From: Phytophthora quininea
Lineage: Eukaryota; Oomycota; Peronosporomycetes; Peronosporales; Peronosporaceae
Direction: 5' to 3'
Assembly (NCBI GenBank): GCA_011947345.1
Contig: JAAVTG010000145.1
Location: 1-55,836 of the forward strand
DNA length: 55,836 nucleotides
The notes beneath the pieces are model-generated. The model searched no databases. It saw only the letters and a list, made by a program, of their open reading frames with translations, and was not told the DNA's origin. Both the position numbers and the translations under genes were made by a program. Shown here piece by piece: positions 12,521 through 21,941 of this stretch (positions are counted from its first letter, which is position 1; every line of letters begins with the position of its first letter).

Positions 12521-13110
12521 TCAACTCGATGCAGCGAACGTAGATAACCTCGTCGTCATCGCGAGTTCTTGTTGCTGAGCTCCAGCGGAAGCCAACCAGT
12601 TGATTCGACGGGGTAGCTTGAAGACTCTGGGCCGTAGGAAATACTCCCGTGCACTCTCGCCACGTAAAACTTCTGCACCAATGTAGATTAACCCCACATA
12701 CCAACAATCACCGCAGGTACCCTCGTCGACAAAGCTGTCGCTGCTGGTGAATTCGTATGCACCCCGACAAACACCCGAGGCGTGGGTGCACATTCCTCGA
12801 TTCGAGCAGACGGCTTCCTCTTTGTGCCTCCGACGGAATTTCTGACGCCGTCAACAGCGCGTGTCAGTGTGAGCGCCCCATCCAGGATCCATCGTAGCGG
12901 TGGAAGGTCTCCAACATTTAAGAGGAACTCGATATGGATGTTGGTGGACCCTGCAGCATTGTAGGCTGGTGTCCCCGTGACGCCATTCGTGTCGGCGCTG
13001 TAGATCACAACCACTTGGCCAATGGTCGTGAGTGCCTGCAACAAACCGGAATTTCAAATTGAAGAACCCTGGTGTTCCCGTGCACACCAAAATCTGCACT
13101 TCGTTCTGCT
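12521..13110 (-). pseudogene. Tenascin-like (filamin/EGF repeat) protein fragment T1, unit 1
   Basis: Minus-strand relic of the large oomycete extracellular family with alternating beta-sandwich and EGF-like repeats. Seen in order: NEVQILVCTGTPGFF, a frame change, then NIHIEFLLNVGDLPPLRWIL, then (after another frame change at 12821-12823) CSNRGMCTHASGVCRG. In the family the 'IEF...GDLPP...GTKE...CSNRG.C' order is characteristic. No start, signal peptide or complete repeat set is present. Copies 1 and 2 have TTT where copy 3 has TTTT, breaking the EGF part. Confidence 0.6.
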
Positions 13111-13484
13111 GGCGTAGCTGTGGAGCAGGAGTGGGCCATATCGTAGTTTTAGATCTCCTTCTTGTTGCCGTGGCATTATCACTGCAGTACTCTTTTGAAT
13201 GCGTATCAACTTGTAGAAGTTAACATCAGCAACAGCCATCATTTTTTCAACCAAAACAGTTGATGGCATTCTAGCAACCGAGAAAGAGGCCTTCTTGGTC
13301 GCGGTAGGCTTTCAGCTGCAGCCTCCATTCACCATTGCAAGACTCTTCATTCGTAGCATTATAATTCGTGTTTGCGATCGGCGTCCAATTGTGGAACCAC
13401 GGCGCAACCAACTCCAGATGTGTAGTTTACTCGACGACGATAGTTTTGCACGTGCGTTGTTGTTGATTTGAGCCGGAGAGATTC

Positions 13485-13503
13485 CTCTCACTCCGCAATT
13501 CTC
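13485..13503 (+). promoter_or_regulatory. Oomycete-type core promoter (Inr/FPR) of peptide gene B1
   Basis: ctctcactccgcaattctc: an Inr-like CTCACTCC followed at the usual spacing by an FPR-like CAATTC, about 40 bp before the ATG. Identical copies stand at 16748 and 20012 before B2 and B3. Confidence 0.5.
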
Positions 13504-13538
13504 CTCGTCGTGGCCAAGACATCTCCTCAAGCGACATC

Positions 13539-13721
13539 ATGAAGATAATCCAAGCTCTTCTCCTCGCCACGATGCTGGCACTGACCCATGTGGAAGCGCA
13601 AGACGCAAACTTCGGCAACAGGAAGCTGGACGAGTATTCCCCTGCGAGAAACCCGAATTACAATCCCAACTTGCGTCCATGCACTTACAGCAACCGCTGC
13701 CACCGAGACATATCGCGTTGA
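13539..13721 (+). CDS. Small secreted two-cysteine peptide B1
   Basis: 60 residues, intronless. Residues 1-20 form a strong signal peptide (MKIIQALLLATMLALTHVEA, cleavage after A20). The 40-residue mature part starts QDANFGNRKLDE, is Asn/Pro-rich and ends RPCTYSNRCHRDISR with two cysteines spaced C-x5-C, likely one disulfide loop. RKLD at residues 28-31 sits where the paralogous C peptides have RDLR. Secreted to the host interface or cell surface is an inference from the signal peptide. No known family is recognised; identical copies are B2 and B3. Confidence 0.72.
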   Translation: MKIIQALLLATMLALTHVEAQDANFGNRKLDEYSPARNPNYNPNLRPCTYSNRCHRDISR

Positions 13722-14589
13722 TTGTCAAGCTTCCCTAAGAATTTCGGTAGAGTTTAGAGTTTCTTTGCTTTTACTAAACGAATGGAAGGTGTTCGTGCTC
13801 GCACGATCCGCCTTCAGTAGCGTGGTAATAATACAATTGTGAATAATCTGCCAACGTGGACTCAATGGAACTGGGCGCCATCTTTTATCGATTCCAGCGG
13901 CGCGTTCGTCACCTTTATCGCTCATTTCGTTCATTAGAATACCTGTACACAACCAGTCGACGGTCGGCGGACACTCCTAGGTCCATGAACCATTGGCTTG
14001 CTCATCCACCGCTCCATTCACCAGTGTTAGCATTAAGACGACCACTGTACGGCAGCGAGAAGCGATATACATCCAAAGAATCATTTTGGTGTTTACAAAG
14101 ACGTTGGTAAAATCTCTGCTCTTCCACTACCACGCCATCACGTCAACTTCTTGCTGTTCGCAGAAACTAGAGTCTCGACGTCTTCATAACGTTCGATCCG
14201 AGACTCTGCCCCGCGGGAGGTCACAAACAACCCTCCGAGTAATCCTGCACTACTTTGGGGAACTCTTGATACACCACCGCGGTACTTGGCAGCGGAGACA
14301 GCTCACATGCCCAGCACCACGATCGCCATCTCCATTTATTCGCTCCAAATGCACAGCACTTCACTGAGTTCAGTTGAGGACCTACGGCTCAAATACAGAC
14401 ACAGCCGCATGCCCCGTCACCGATTTTGCGTAATGTGCTTCTTGTTGCCTTTTACCGCTAGCTGCTGATCGTTGCGTTTTGTCCAGCTTGAGAGCGGCAC
14501 CGAGAAAGTCCTCATAACTCACTGGTCGACTCTCCTTCGGAGCTGTACAGGTCTCACAAGCGCTAATACACCGCTTTACCTCGCTTTCA

Positions 14590-14862
14590 TCGACTCCTTC
14601 TTCGCTTCCAATGAAGCGGTCGGGCGTTCCGAAAGTTCCGGGATCTATCGTAGCGGTGGAAGGTCTCGTGAGGAACTCGATACGGATGTTGTTGGACCCT
14701 GCAGCATTGCCCGTGACGACATTCGGCTCGGTGTTGTAGGTCACAGCCAGCAACGCAGCCCCGTGAACAGGAGCTGTGTTCTCGGAATTTCAAACTGAAG
14801 AACCTGGTGTTCCTATGCACGCCACCAACATTTTGCACATCGTTCTGCTGGTGTAGCGTCAT
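14590..14862 (-). pseudogene. Tenascin-like fragment T2, unit 1
   Basis: Diverged relative of T1: NDVQN then RFFSLKFRE, and in another frame NNIRIEFL followed by an abrupt change to unrelated sequence. It retains only the beta-sandwich part and no EGF motif. Same orientation relative to gene C as T1 has to gene B. Confidence 0.5.
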
Positions 14863-15050
14863 GACTCATGGGACCGTCATCTGTGGAGCAGGAGAGTAAG
14901 GAGCAGGAGAGTAAGGAGCAATCAAGGTCTTCCCATCTTTGTTCACAATTCGTGTTTGCGATCGGCCTCGAACCAACTTTTGATGCGTAGATTACTCGAT
15001 GACGATAGTTTTGCACACGCATGTTGTTGATTTGAGCCGGACAGATTCCT

Positions 15051-15068
15051 CTCTCACTCTACAATTCA
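15051..15068 (+). promoter_or_regulatory. Oomycete-type core promoter of peptide gene C1
   Basis: ctctcactctacaattca: Inr-like CTCACTCT plus FPR-like CAATTC, homologous over a longer region to the B promoter. The C2 copy (18314-18331) has caactc instead of caattc. Confidence 0.45.
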
Positions 15069-15110
15069 CCTCGTCGTGGCCAAGACATCGCCTTCAGCGC
15101 AAGCTACAAC

Positions 15111-15344
15111 ATGAAGATATTCCAAGCACTTCTCTTCGCCGCGATGCTGGCCATGACTCAAGTGGATGCGGAAGACACACGCATTGGCAACAGGGACCTA
15201 CGAGGAAATGCGTATTCCCTCCCTCAGGCCACCTCAACGAACGTCCATGCACTGACAACGACCGCTGCCGCCAAGGCGTCTCGCGTTAATGCCAGACTTT
15301 ACCCCGATCAAGAATTTTCGTTTGGGCCGCAAGTAAACGAATGA
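15111..15344 (+). CDS. Small secreted two-cysteine peptide C1 (frameshifted copy)
   Basis: As read, 77 codons: signal peptide MKIFQALLFAAMLAMTQVDA then EDTRIGNRDLRGNAYS, after which the frame differs from C2 because C1 has CCC where C2 has CCCC (near 15217-15220). The conserved cysteine tail (RPCTDNDRC) is present in the sequence in the other frame, ending at 15289. Either a sequencing deletion or a true loss-of-function allele of C2. Confidence 0.55.
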   Translation: MKIFQALLFAAMLAMTQVDAEDTRIGNRDLRGNAYSLPQATSTNVHALTTTAAAKASRVNARLYPDQEFSFGPQVNE

Positions 15345-15783
15345 ATAAAACAAGTGATCACTCAAAAGCCCGTTCTCGGCTGCAATAAGGAACAAGAAGA
15401 TGCAATTGCCACCTTGGACTCGATGAAAGATGATGGCCACAGCAGTGAGGAAGAGGAGGATTGAATGTCTCCACGACTTCTAATTTCCCTCGCTGCAGTA
15501 CTTTGGTCGCATTGGGATTTTCTTCCCTTTACGGCCGGCAGGCGTTAGACATCTTCAACCCCACTGATATTGCCCACGCGCTGCTTCTCAGATGAACACC
15601 AAACAGATTAACCGTTTGCAAGTCGGGACACTTCCAGCTTGAGCCCAAATCTCTGGCTCACTCAGAAACATCAAGTGTTTTCTCGTATTGTAAGTCTTAC
15701 TGACACCTTAATCACTTGCAGTTCTTCCGTGAGCATACTAGCCAACGTCCACATCGAACTCTGTTTCTAGATGCTCGATGAGA

Positions 15784-16373
15784 TCAACTCGATGCAGCGA
15801 ACGTAGATAACCTCGTCGTCATCGCGAGTTCTTGTTGCTGAGCTCCAGCGGAAGCCAACCAGTTGATTCGACGGGGTAGCTTGAAGACTCTGGGCCGTAG
15901 GAAATACTCCCGTGCACTCTCGCCACGTAAAACTTCTGCACCAATGTAGATTAACCCCACATACCAACAATCACCGCAGGTACCCTCGTCGACAAAGCTG
16001 TCGCTGCTGGTGAATTCGTATGCACCCCGACAAACACCCGAGGCGTGGGTGCACATTCCTCGATTCGAGCAGACGGCTTCCTCTTTGTGCCTCCGACGGA
16101 ATTTCTGACGCCGTCAACAGCGCGTGTCAGTGTGAGCGCCCCATCCAGGATCCATCGTAGCGGTGGAAGGTCTCCAACATTTAAGAGGAACTCGATATGG
16201 ATGTTGGTGGACCCTGCAGCATTGTAGGCTGGTGTCCCCGTGACGCCATTCGTGTCGGCGCTGTAGATCACAACCACTTGGCCAATGGTCGTGAGTGCCT
16301 GCAACAAACCGGAATTTCAAATTGAAGAACCCTGGTGTTCCCGTGCACACCAAAATCTGCACTTCGTTCTGCT
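15784..16373 (-). pseudogene. Tenascin-like fragment T1, unit 2
   Basis: Essentially identical to the unit 1 copy, with the same frame breaks. Confidence 0.6.
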
Positions 16374-16801
16374 GGCGTAGCTGTGGAGCAGGAGTGGGCC
16401 ATATCGTAGTTTTAGATCTCCTTCTTGTTGCCGTGGCATTATCACTGCAGTACTCTTTTGAATGCGTATCAACTTGTAGAAGTTAACATCAGCAACAGCC
16501 ATCATTTTTTCAACCAAAACAGTTGATGGCATTCTAGCAACCGAGAAAGAGGCCTTCTTGGTCGCGGTAGGCTTTCAGCTGCAGCCTCCATTCACCATTG
16601 CAAGACTCTTCATTCGTAGCATTATAATTCGTGTTTGCGATCGGCGTCCAATTGTGGAACCACGGCGCAACCAACTCCAGATGTGTAGTTTACTCGACGA
16701 CGATAGTTTTGCACGTGCGTTGTTGTTGATTTGAGCCGGAGAGATTCCTCTCACTCCGCAATTCTCCTCGTCGTGGCCAAGACATCTCCTCAAGCGACAT
16801 C

Positions 16802-16984
16802 ATGAAGATAATCCAAGCTCTTCTCCTCGCCACGATGCTGGCACTGACCCATGTGGAAGCGCAAGACGCAAACTTCGGCAACAGGAAGCTGGACGAGTAT
16901 TCCCCTGCGAGAAACCCGAATTACAATCCCAACTTGCGTCCATGCACTTACAGCAACCGCTGCCACCGAGACATATCGCGTTGA
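16802..16984 (+). CDS. Small secreted two-cysteine peptide B2
   Basis: Identical protein to B1 (60 residues, signal peptide, C-x5-C tail). Core promoter copy at 16748-16766. Confidence 0.72.
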   Translation: MKIIQALLLATMLALTHVEAQDANFGNRKLDEYSPARNPNYNPNLRPCTYSNRCHRDISR

Positions 16985-17852
16985 TTGTCAAGCTTCCCTA
17001 AGAATTTCGGTAGAGTTTAGAGTTTCTTTGCTTTTACTAAACGAATGGAAGGTGTTCGTGCTCGCACGATCCGCCTTCAGTAGCGTGGTAATAATACAAT
17101 TGTGAATAATCTGCCAACGTGGACTCAATGGAACTGGGCGCCATCTTTTATCGATTCCAGCGGCGCGTTCGTCACCTTTATCGCTCATTTCGTTCACTAG
17201 AATACCTGTACACAACCAGTCGACGGTCGGCGGACACTCCTAGGTCCATGAACCATTGGCTTGCTCATCCACCGCTCCATTCACCAGTGTTAGCATTAAG
17301 ACGACCACTGTACGGCAGCGAGAAGCGATATACATCCAAAGAATCATTTTGGTGTTTACAAAGACGTTGGTAAAATCTCTGCTCTTCCACTACCACGCCA
17401 TCACGTCAACTTCTTGCTGTTCGCAGAAACTAGAGTCTCGACGTCTTCATAACGTTCGATCCGAGACTCTGCCCCGCGGGAGGTCACAAACAACCCTCCG
17501 AGTAATCCTGCACTACTTTGGGGAACTCTTGATACACCACCGCGGTACTTGGCAGCGGAGACAGCTCACATGCCCAGCACCACGATCGCCATCTCCATTT
17601 ATTCGCTCCAAATGCACAGCACTTCACTGAGTTCAGTTGAGGACCTACGGCTCAAATACAGACACAGCCGCATGCCCCGTCACCGATTTTGCGTAATGTG
17701 CTTCTTGTTGCCTTTTACCGCTAGCTGCTGATCGTTGCGTTTTGTCCAGCTTGAGAGCGGCACCGAGAAAGTCCTCATAACTCACTGGTCGACTCTCCTT
17801 CGGAGCTGTACAGGTCTCACAAGCGCTAATACACCGCTTTACCTCGCTTTCA

Positions 17853-18125
17853 TCGACTCCTTCTTCGCTTCCAATGAAGCGGTCGGGCGTTCCGAAAGTT
17901 CCGGGATCTATCGTAGCGGTGGAAGGTCTCGTGAGGAACTCGATACGGATGTTGTTGGACCCTGCAGCATTGCCCGTGACGACATTCGGCTCGGTGTTGT
18001 AGGTCACAGCCAGCAACGCAGCCCCGTGAACAGGAGCTGTGTTCTCGGAATTTCAAACTGAAGAACCTAGTGTTCCTATGCACGCCACCAACATTTTGCA
18101 CATCGTTCTGCTGGTGTAGCGTCAT
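17853..18125 (-). pseudogene. Tenascin-like fragment T2, unit 2
   Basis: Copy of the unit 1 T2 fragment with single-base differences (for example cctagtgttcc for cctggtgttcc). Confidence 0.5.
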
Positions 18126-18373
18126 GACTCATGGGACCGTCATCTGTGGAGCAGGAGAGTAAGGAGCAGGAGAGTAAGGAGCAATCAAGGTCTTCCCATC
18201 TTTGTTCACAATTCGTGTTTGCGATCGGCCTCGAACCAACTTTTGATGCGTAGATTACTCGATGACGATAGTTTTGCACACGCATGTTGTTGATTTGAGC
18301 CGGACAGATTCCTCTCTCACTCTACAACTCACCTCGTCGTGGCCAAGACATCGCCTTCAGCGCAAGCTACAAC

Positions 18374-18553
18374 ATGAAGATATTCCAAGCACTTCTCTTC
18401 GCCGCGATGCTGGCCATGACTCAAGTGGATGCGGAAGACACACGCATTGGCAACAGGGACCTACGAGGAAATGCGTATTCCCCTCCCTCAGGCCACCTCA
18501 ACGAACGTCCATGCACTGACAACGACCGCTGCCGCCAAGGCGTCTCGCGTTAA
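18374..18553 (+). CDS. Small secreted two-cysteine peptide C2 with RDLR motif (intact)
   Basis: 59 residues, intronless; the complete form of the C gene. Signal peptide residues 1-20, then EDTRIGNRDLRGNAYSP, and a tail RPCTDNDRCRQGVSR. RDLR at 28-31 fits the RxLR consensus of oomycete translocated effectors, though no dEER follows and only 28 residues remain after it, far below usual RxLR effectors. Paralogous to B: shared signal peptide, GNR.L, YSP, RPCT..(N/D)RC...SR. The frame is supported by this conservation down to the stop. Role unknown; a candidate apoplastic or host-directed peptide by inference. Confidence 0.7.
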   Translation: MKIFQALLFAAMLAMTQVDAEDTRIGNRDLRGNAYSPPSGHLNERPCTDNDRCRQGVSR

Positions 18554-19046
18554 TGCCAGACTTTACCCCGATCAAGAATTTTCGTTTGGGCCGCAAGTAA
18601 ACGAATGAATAAAACAAGTGATCACTCAAAGCCCGTTCTCGGCTGCAATAAGGAACAAGAAGATGCAATTGCCACCTTGGACTCGATGAAAGATGATGGC
18701 CACAGCAGTGAGGAAGAGGAGGATTGAATGTCTCCACGACTTCTAATTTCCCTCGCTGCAGTACTTTGGTCGCATTGGGATTTTCTTCCCTTTACGGCCG
18801 GCAGGCGTTAGACATCTTCAACCCCACTGATATTGCCCACGCGCTGCTTCTCAGATGAACACCAAACAGATTAACCGTTTGCAAGTCGGGACACTTCCAG
18901 CTTGAGCCCAAATCTCTGGCTCACTCAGAAACATCAAGTGTTTTCTCGTATTGTAAGTCTTACTGACACCTTAATCACTTGCAGTTCTTCCGTGAGCATA
19001 CTAGCCAACGTCCACATCGAACTCTGTTTCTAGATGCTCGATGAGA

Positions 19047-19637
19047 TCAACTCGATGCAGCGAACGTAGATAACCTCGTCGTCATCGCGAGTTCTTGTTG
19101 CTGAGCTCCAGCGGAAGCCAACCAGTTGATTCGACGGGGTAGCTTGAAGACTCTGGGCCGTAGGAAATACTCCCGTGCACTCTCGCCACGTAAAACTTCT
19201 GCACCAATGTAGATTAACCCCACATACCAACAATCACCGCAGGTACCCTCGTCGACAAAGCTGTCGCTGCTGGTGAATTCGTATGCACCCCGACAAACAC
19301 CCGAGGCGTGGGTGCACATTCCTCGATTCGAGCAGACGGCTTCCTCTTTTGTGCCTCCGACGGAATTTCTGACGCCGTCAACAGCGCGTGTCAGTGTGAG
19401 CGCCCCATCCAGGATCCATCGTAGCGGTGGAAGGTCTCCAACATTTAAGAGGAACTCGATATGGATGTTGGTGGACCCTGCAGCATTGTAGGCTGGTGTC
19501 CCCGTGACGCCATTCGTGTCGGCGCTGTAGATCACAACCACTTGGCCAATGGTCGTGAGTGCCTGCAACAAACCGGAATTTCAAATTGAAGAACCCTGGT
19601 GTTCCCGTGCACACCAAAATCTGCACTTCGTTCTGCT
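19047..19637 (-). pseudogene. Tenascin-like fragment T1, unit 3 (longest open copy)
   Basis: Here the IEFLLNVGDLPP segment and the EGF-like CSNRGMCTHASGVC segment are in one 174-codon frame (19047-19571) because of TTTT at 19346-19349. The family-typical GTKEE linker joins them. Still lacks a start with signal peptide and full repeats. Confidence 0.6.
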
Positions 19638-20065
19638 GGCGTAGCTGTGGAGCAGGAGTGGGCCATATCGTAGTTTTAGATCTCCTTCTTGTTGCCGTGG
19701 CATTATCACTGCAGTACTCTTTTGAATGCGTATCAACTTGTAGAAGTTAACATCAGCAACAGCCATCATTTTTTCAACCAAAACAGTTGATGGCATTCTA
19801 GCAACCGAGAAAGAGGCCTTCTTGGTCGCGGTAGGCTTTCAGCTGCAGCCTCCATTCACCATTGCAAGACTCTTCATTCGTAGCATTATAATTCGTGTTT
19901 GCGATCGGCGTCCAATTGTGGAACCACGGCGCAACCAACTCCAGATGTGTAGTTTACTCGACGACGATAGTTTTGCACGTGCGTTGTTGTTGATTTGAGC
20001 CGGAGAGATTCCTCTCACTCCGCAATTCTCCTCGTCGTGGCCAAGACATCTCCTCAAGCGACATC

Positions 20066-20248
20066 ATGAAGATAATCCAAGCTCTTCTCCTCGCCACGAT
20101 GCTGGCACTGACCCATGTGGAAGCGCAAGACGCAAACTTCGGCAACAGGAAGCTGGACGAGTATTCCCCTGCGAGAAACCCGAATTACAATCCCAACTTG
20201 CGTCCATGCACTTACAGCAACCGCTGCCACCGAGACATATCGCGTTGA
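20066..20248 (+). CDS. Small secreted two-cysteine peptide B3
   Basis: Same 60-residue protein as B1 and B2. Its 3' flank leaves the array about 100 bp after the stop and continues into a diverged homologous flank. Confidence 0.72.
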   Translation: MKIIQALLLATMLALTHVEAQDANFGNRKLDEYSPARNPNYNPNLRPCTYSNRCHRDISR

Positions 20249-20396
20249 TTGTCAAGCTTCCCTAAGAATTTCGGTAGAGTTTAGAGTTTCTTTGCTTTTA
20301 CTAAACGAATGGAAGGTGTTCGTGCTCACACGATCCGCCTTCAGTAGTGCAGTACTAAGAAACAGGATGCAACTGTGCACTCCTTGCAACCTTGGA

Positions 20397-20654
20397 CTAG
20401 ATAGAACTTGGCGCCTTCTTCACAAGGAACTTGTTTGATCTGAGCTCTTCCGGAGTTGTAAGTCTGCGATACAGCTTGTGCCAGATCTCCGCATCTTTCA
20501 GAAACAAAATGTTTTCTGGTTGAGTAACTCTTGCTAGCACCTTCGTGTGCTCTGGGGAAACAAGTGTTACGCAGTTTGAAACGCCACGAGCCTCTGTTAG
20601 ACTCCAGCTAGAAATCGTTAGCAATGCCCCGGCACAAGTCAATACTGTGAGCAT
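20397..20654 (-). CDS. Hypothetical short secreted protein
   Basis: 85 codons starting MLTVLTCAGALLTISSWSL, a plausible signal peptide. The rest (LARVTQPENILFLKDAEIWH...) shows no family I recognise. It overlaps, on the other strand, a region that aligns with the 3' flank of the peptide genes, so it could be chance. Weak call. Confidence 0.25.
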   Translation of the reverse strand: MLTVLTCAGALLTISSWSLTEARGVSNCVTLVSPEHTKVLARVTQPENILFLKDAEIWHKLYRRLTTPEELRSNKFLVKKAPSSI

Positions 20655-20759
20655 TCTCTGCTACCTGTTGCTGTGTCGAGAGTCCAACAAAGAAGTGTCA
20701 AGGATTACTCGAACAATTGTTAGAAGTCTTCTTCGTTTGAATCGCTCGAGCTCCCTCTC

Positions 20760-21880
20760 ATTTCGAGAATGACCACACGAGACATGGTTTTGTTCCAAGG
20801 CATTTTGACCCAGAAGCAGCGCTTTGCGATTGTCCTGAAGGCGTTATTCCTGATCGAGATACCACATTGATGGTTACAGTTTGACGAGCAACAGCAGCCG
20901 ATAAAAGGTTCTGGTCCTCTGATGTTTGCAACTCCAATAGGTTCCGTCCGGACTTTCAGCGTCGACGGACGGAGCAAGTAAGGTACGCGCGAGTGGACTT
21001 GCTGTTTGATAATCCTGAGGAATGTGGTCGAGGTGGACTGGAATCTCCTAAGTTATCGTTTCAAAACCTTACGGCATTTCAAGTCGATGGATTAGCGAGC
21101 TTCATCTCGGCAACCAGGAGTTCACTGAACTCGTGACTATCGACTACGACTGCCGTGATTCCAATGGAAACTCCATCGAAGACCAAGTAGAACTGAACGA
21201 GGATGCGATCCTGGAAAGCTGTCCAAACCTACAGGAGCTGGTGATCTGGAAACGGGTTGCAGTTGCCCGCTTCAATTTCGACGATGAACTTCTTGAAATC
21301 TGTGTGAATTGCGACGATATTGCCACGTATGGCCAACGATACTGGTAACCCGCTAGCCCGACGTTTTTGTCGATTGCGTGTCCGACTAAACAACATCAGT
21401 GAGTCCGTTATTGTTAACGGCGTTGACACGATACAGCAGAGCTTATCTCAAGCTAAAATTGTCATGGAGGCGCTGCTGGGGATGTTGAGTGTGATCAAGA
21501 ATACCTAGATGTCGTAGCACCCGTCGAGCTCAACAACTATTTGGATGCCTTCCGAGCGCATCATCTCGGACCGATTGATCGATTCTACAAGTTGTCGAGG
21601 GTGTGCAAAGCGGCGTTTCTGAGCATGCTTCCAGTGGTGAAAACGTCGACCTCACCGCGAAAGAAGCAGAAGCGTGGTCAAGAAATCTGCTCGCTAGAGC
21701 CTGGACCAACTGGCGCTGTCGAATATTTTCGCGTTCGCAGGCCCTCCTGCTCTCGGCCACGTTTACTTTCGCTGCGGCGCGCTCGACTCGGACAAACGAG
21801 AAGTAGAGCCCACAGGAAAGGTGGTGTAGCTCTTCGAGTTGCTGAGGGGCATCAATATCATCTTGTTGCCTAAATGTAGC
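20760..21880 (+). pseudogene. Decayed LRR/F-box-like protein
   Basis: Conserved-looking protein pieces appear in successive frames of the + strand: FRVRTFSVDGRSKVRYARVD, then 21133-21348 with DAILESCPNLQELVIW (an LRR-like unit), then VNGVDTIQQSLSQAKIVMEA, then LNNYLDAFRAHHLGPIDRFY. No single frame covers them and no start is credible, so I read a remnant of an oomycete LRR or F-box-LRR type gene. Missing bases may account for some breaks. Confidence 0.35.
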
Positions 21881-21941
21881 CATTTGCCCGTTTCTGTCGA
21901 AAAGAAAGAGAGAGAAAACTTGCACTTGACCAGAGAAGACG

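Larger units (their letters stand above)
12455..20346. repeat. Tandem array, 2.4 copies of a 3,263-bp unit
   Basis: Unit 1 12455-15717, unit 2 15718-18980, unit 3 (partial) 18981 to about 20346. Every shared landmark recurs at an offset of 3,263 bp (3,264 after a one-base indel in unit 3) and copies differ by only a handful of substitutions or single-base indels. Each full unit holds, in order: tenascin-like fragment T1 (-), secreted peptide gene B (+), fragment T2 (-), secreted peptide gene C (+). T1-B and T2-C are themselves diverged copies of one ancestral module, so the array records an old and a very recent duplication. After B3 the 3' flank switches to a diverged paralogous flank near 20346, a recombination junction. 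Confidence 0.93.

Noticed and set aside
14880..14920. Short direct repeats (ggagcaggagagtaa twice), considered as a CRISPR-like or satellite array
   Set aside because: Only two copies of 15 bp; a simple local duplication shared by both array units.
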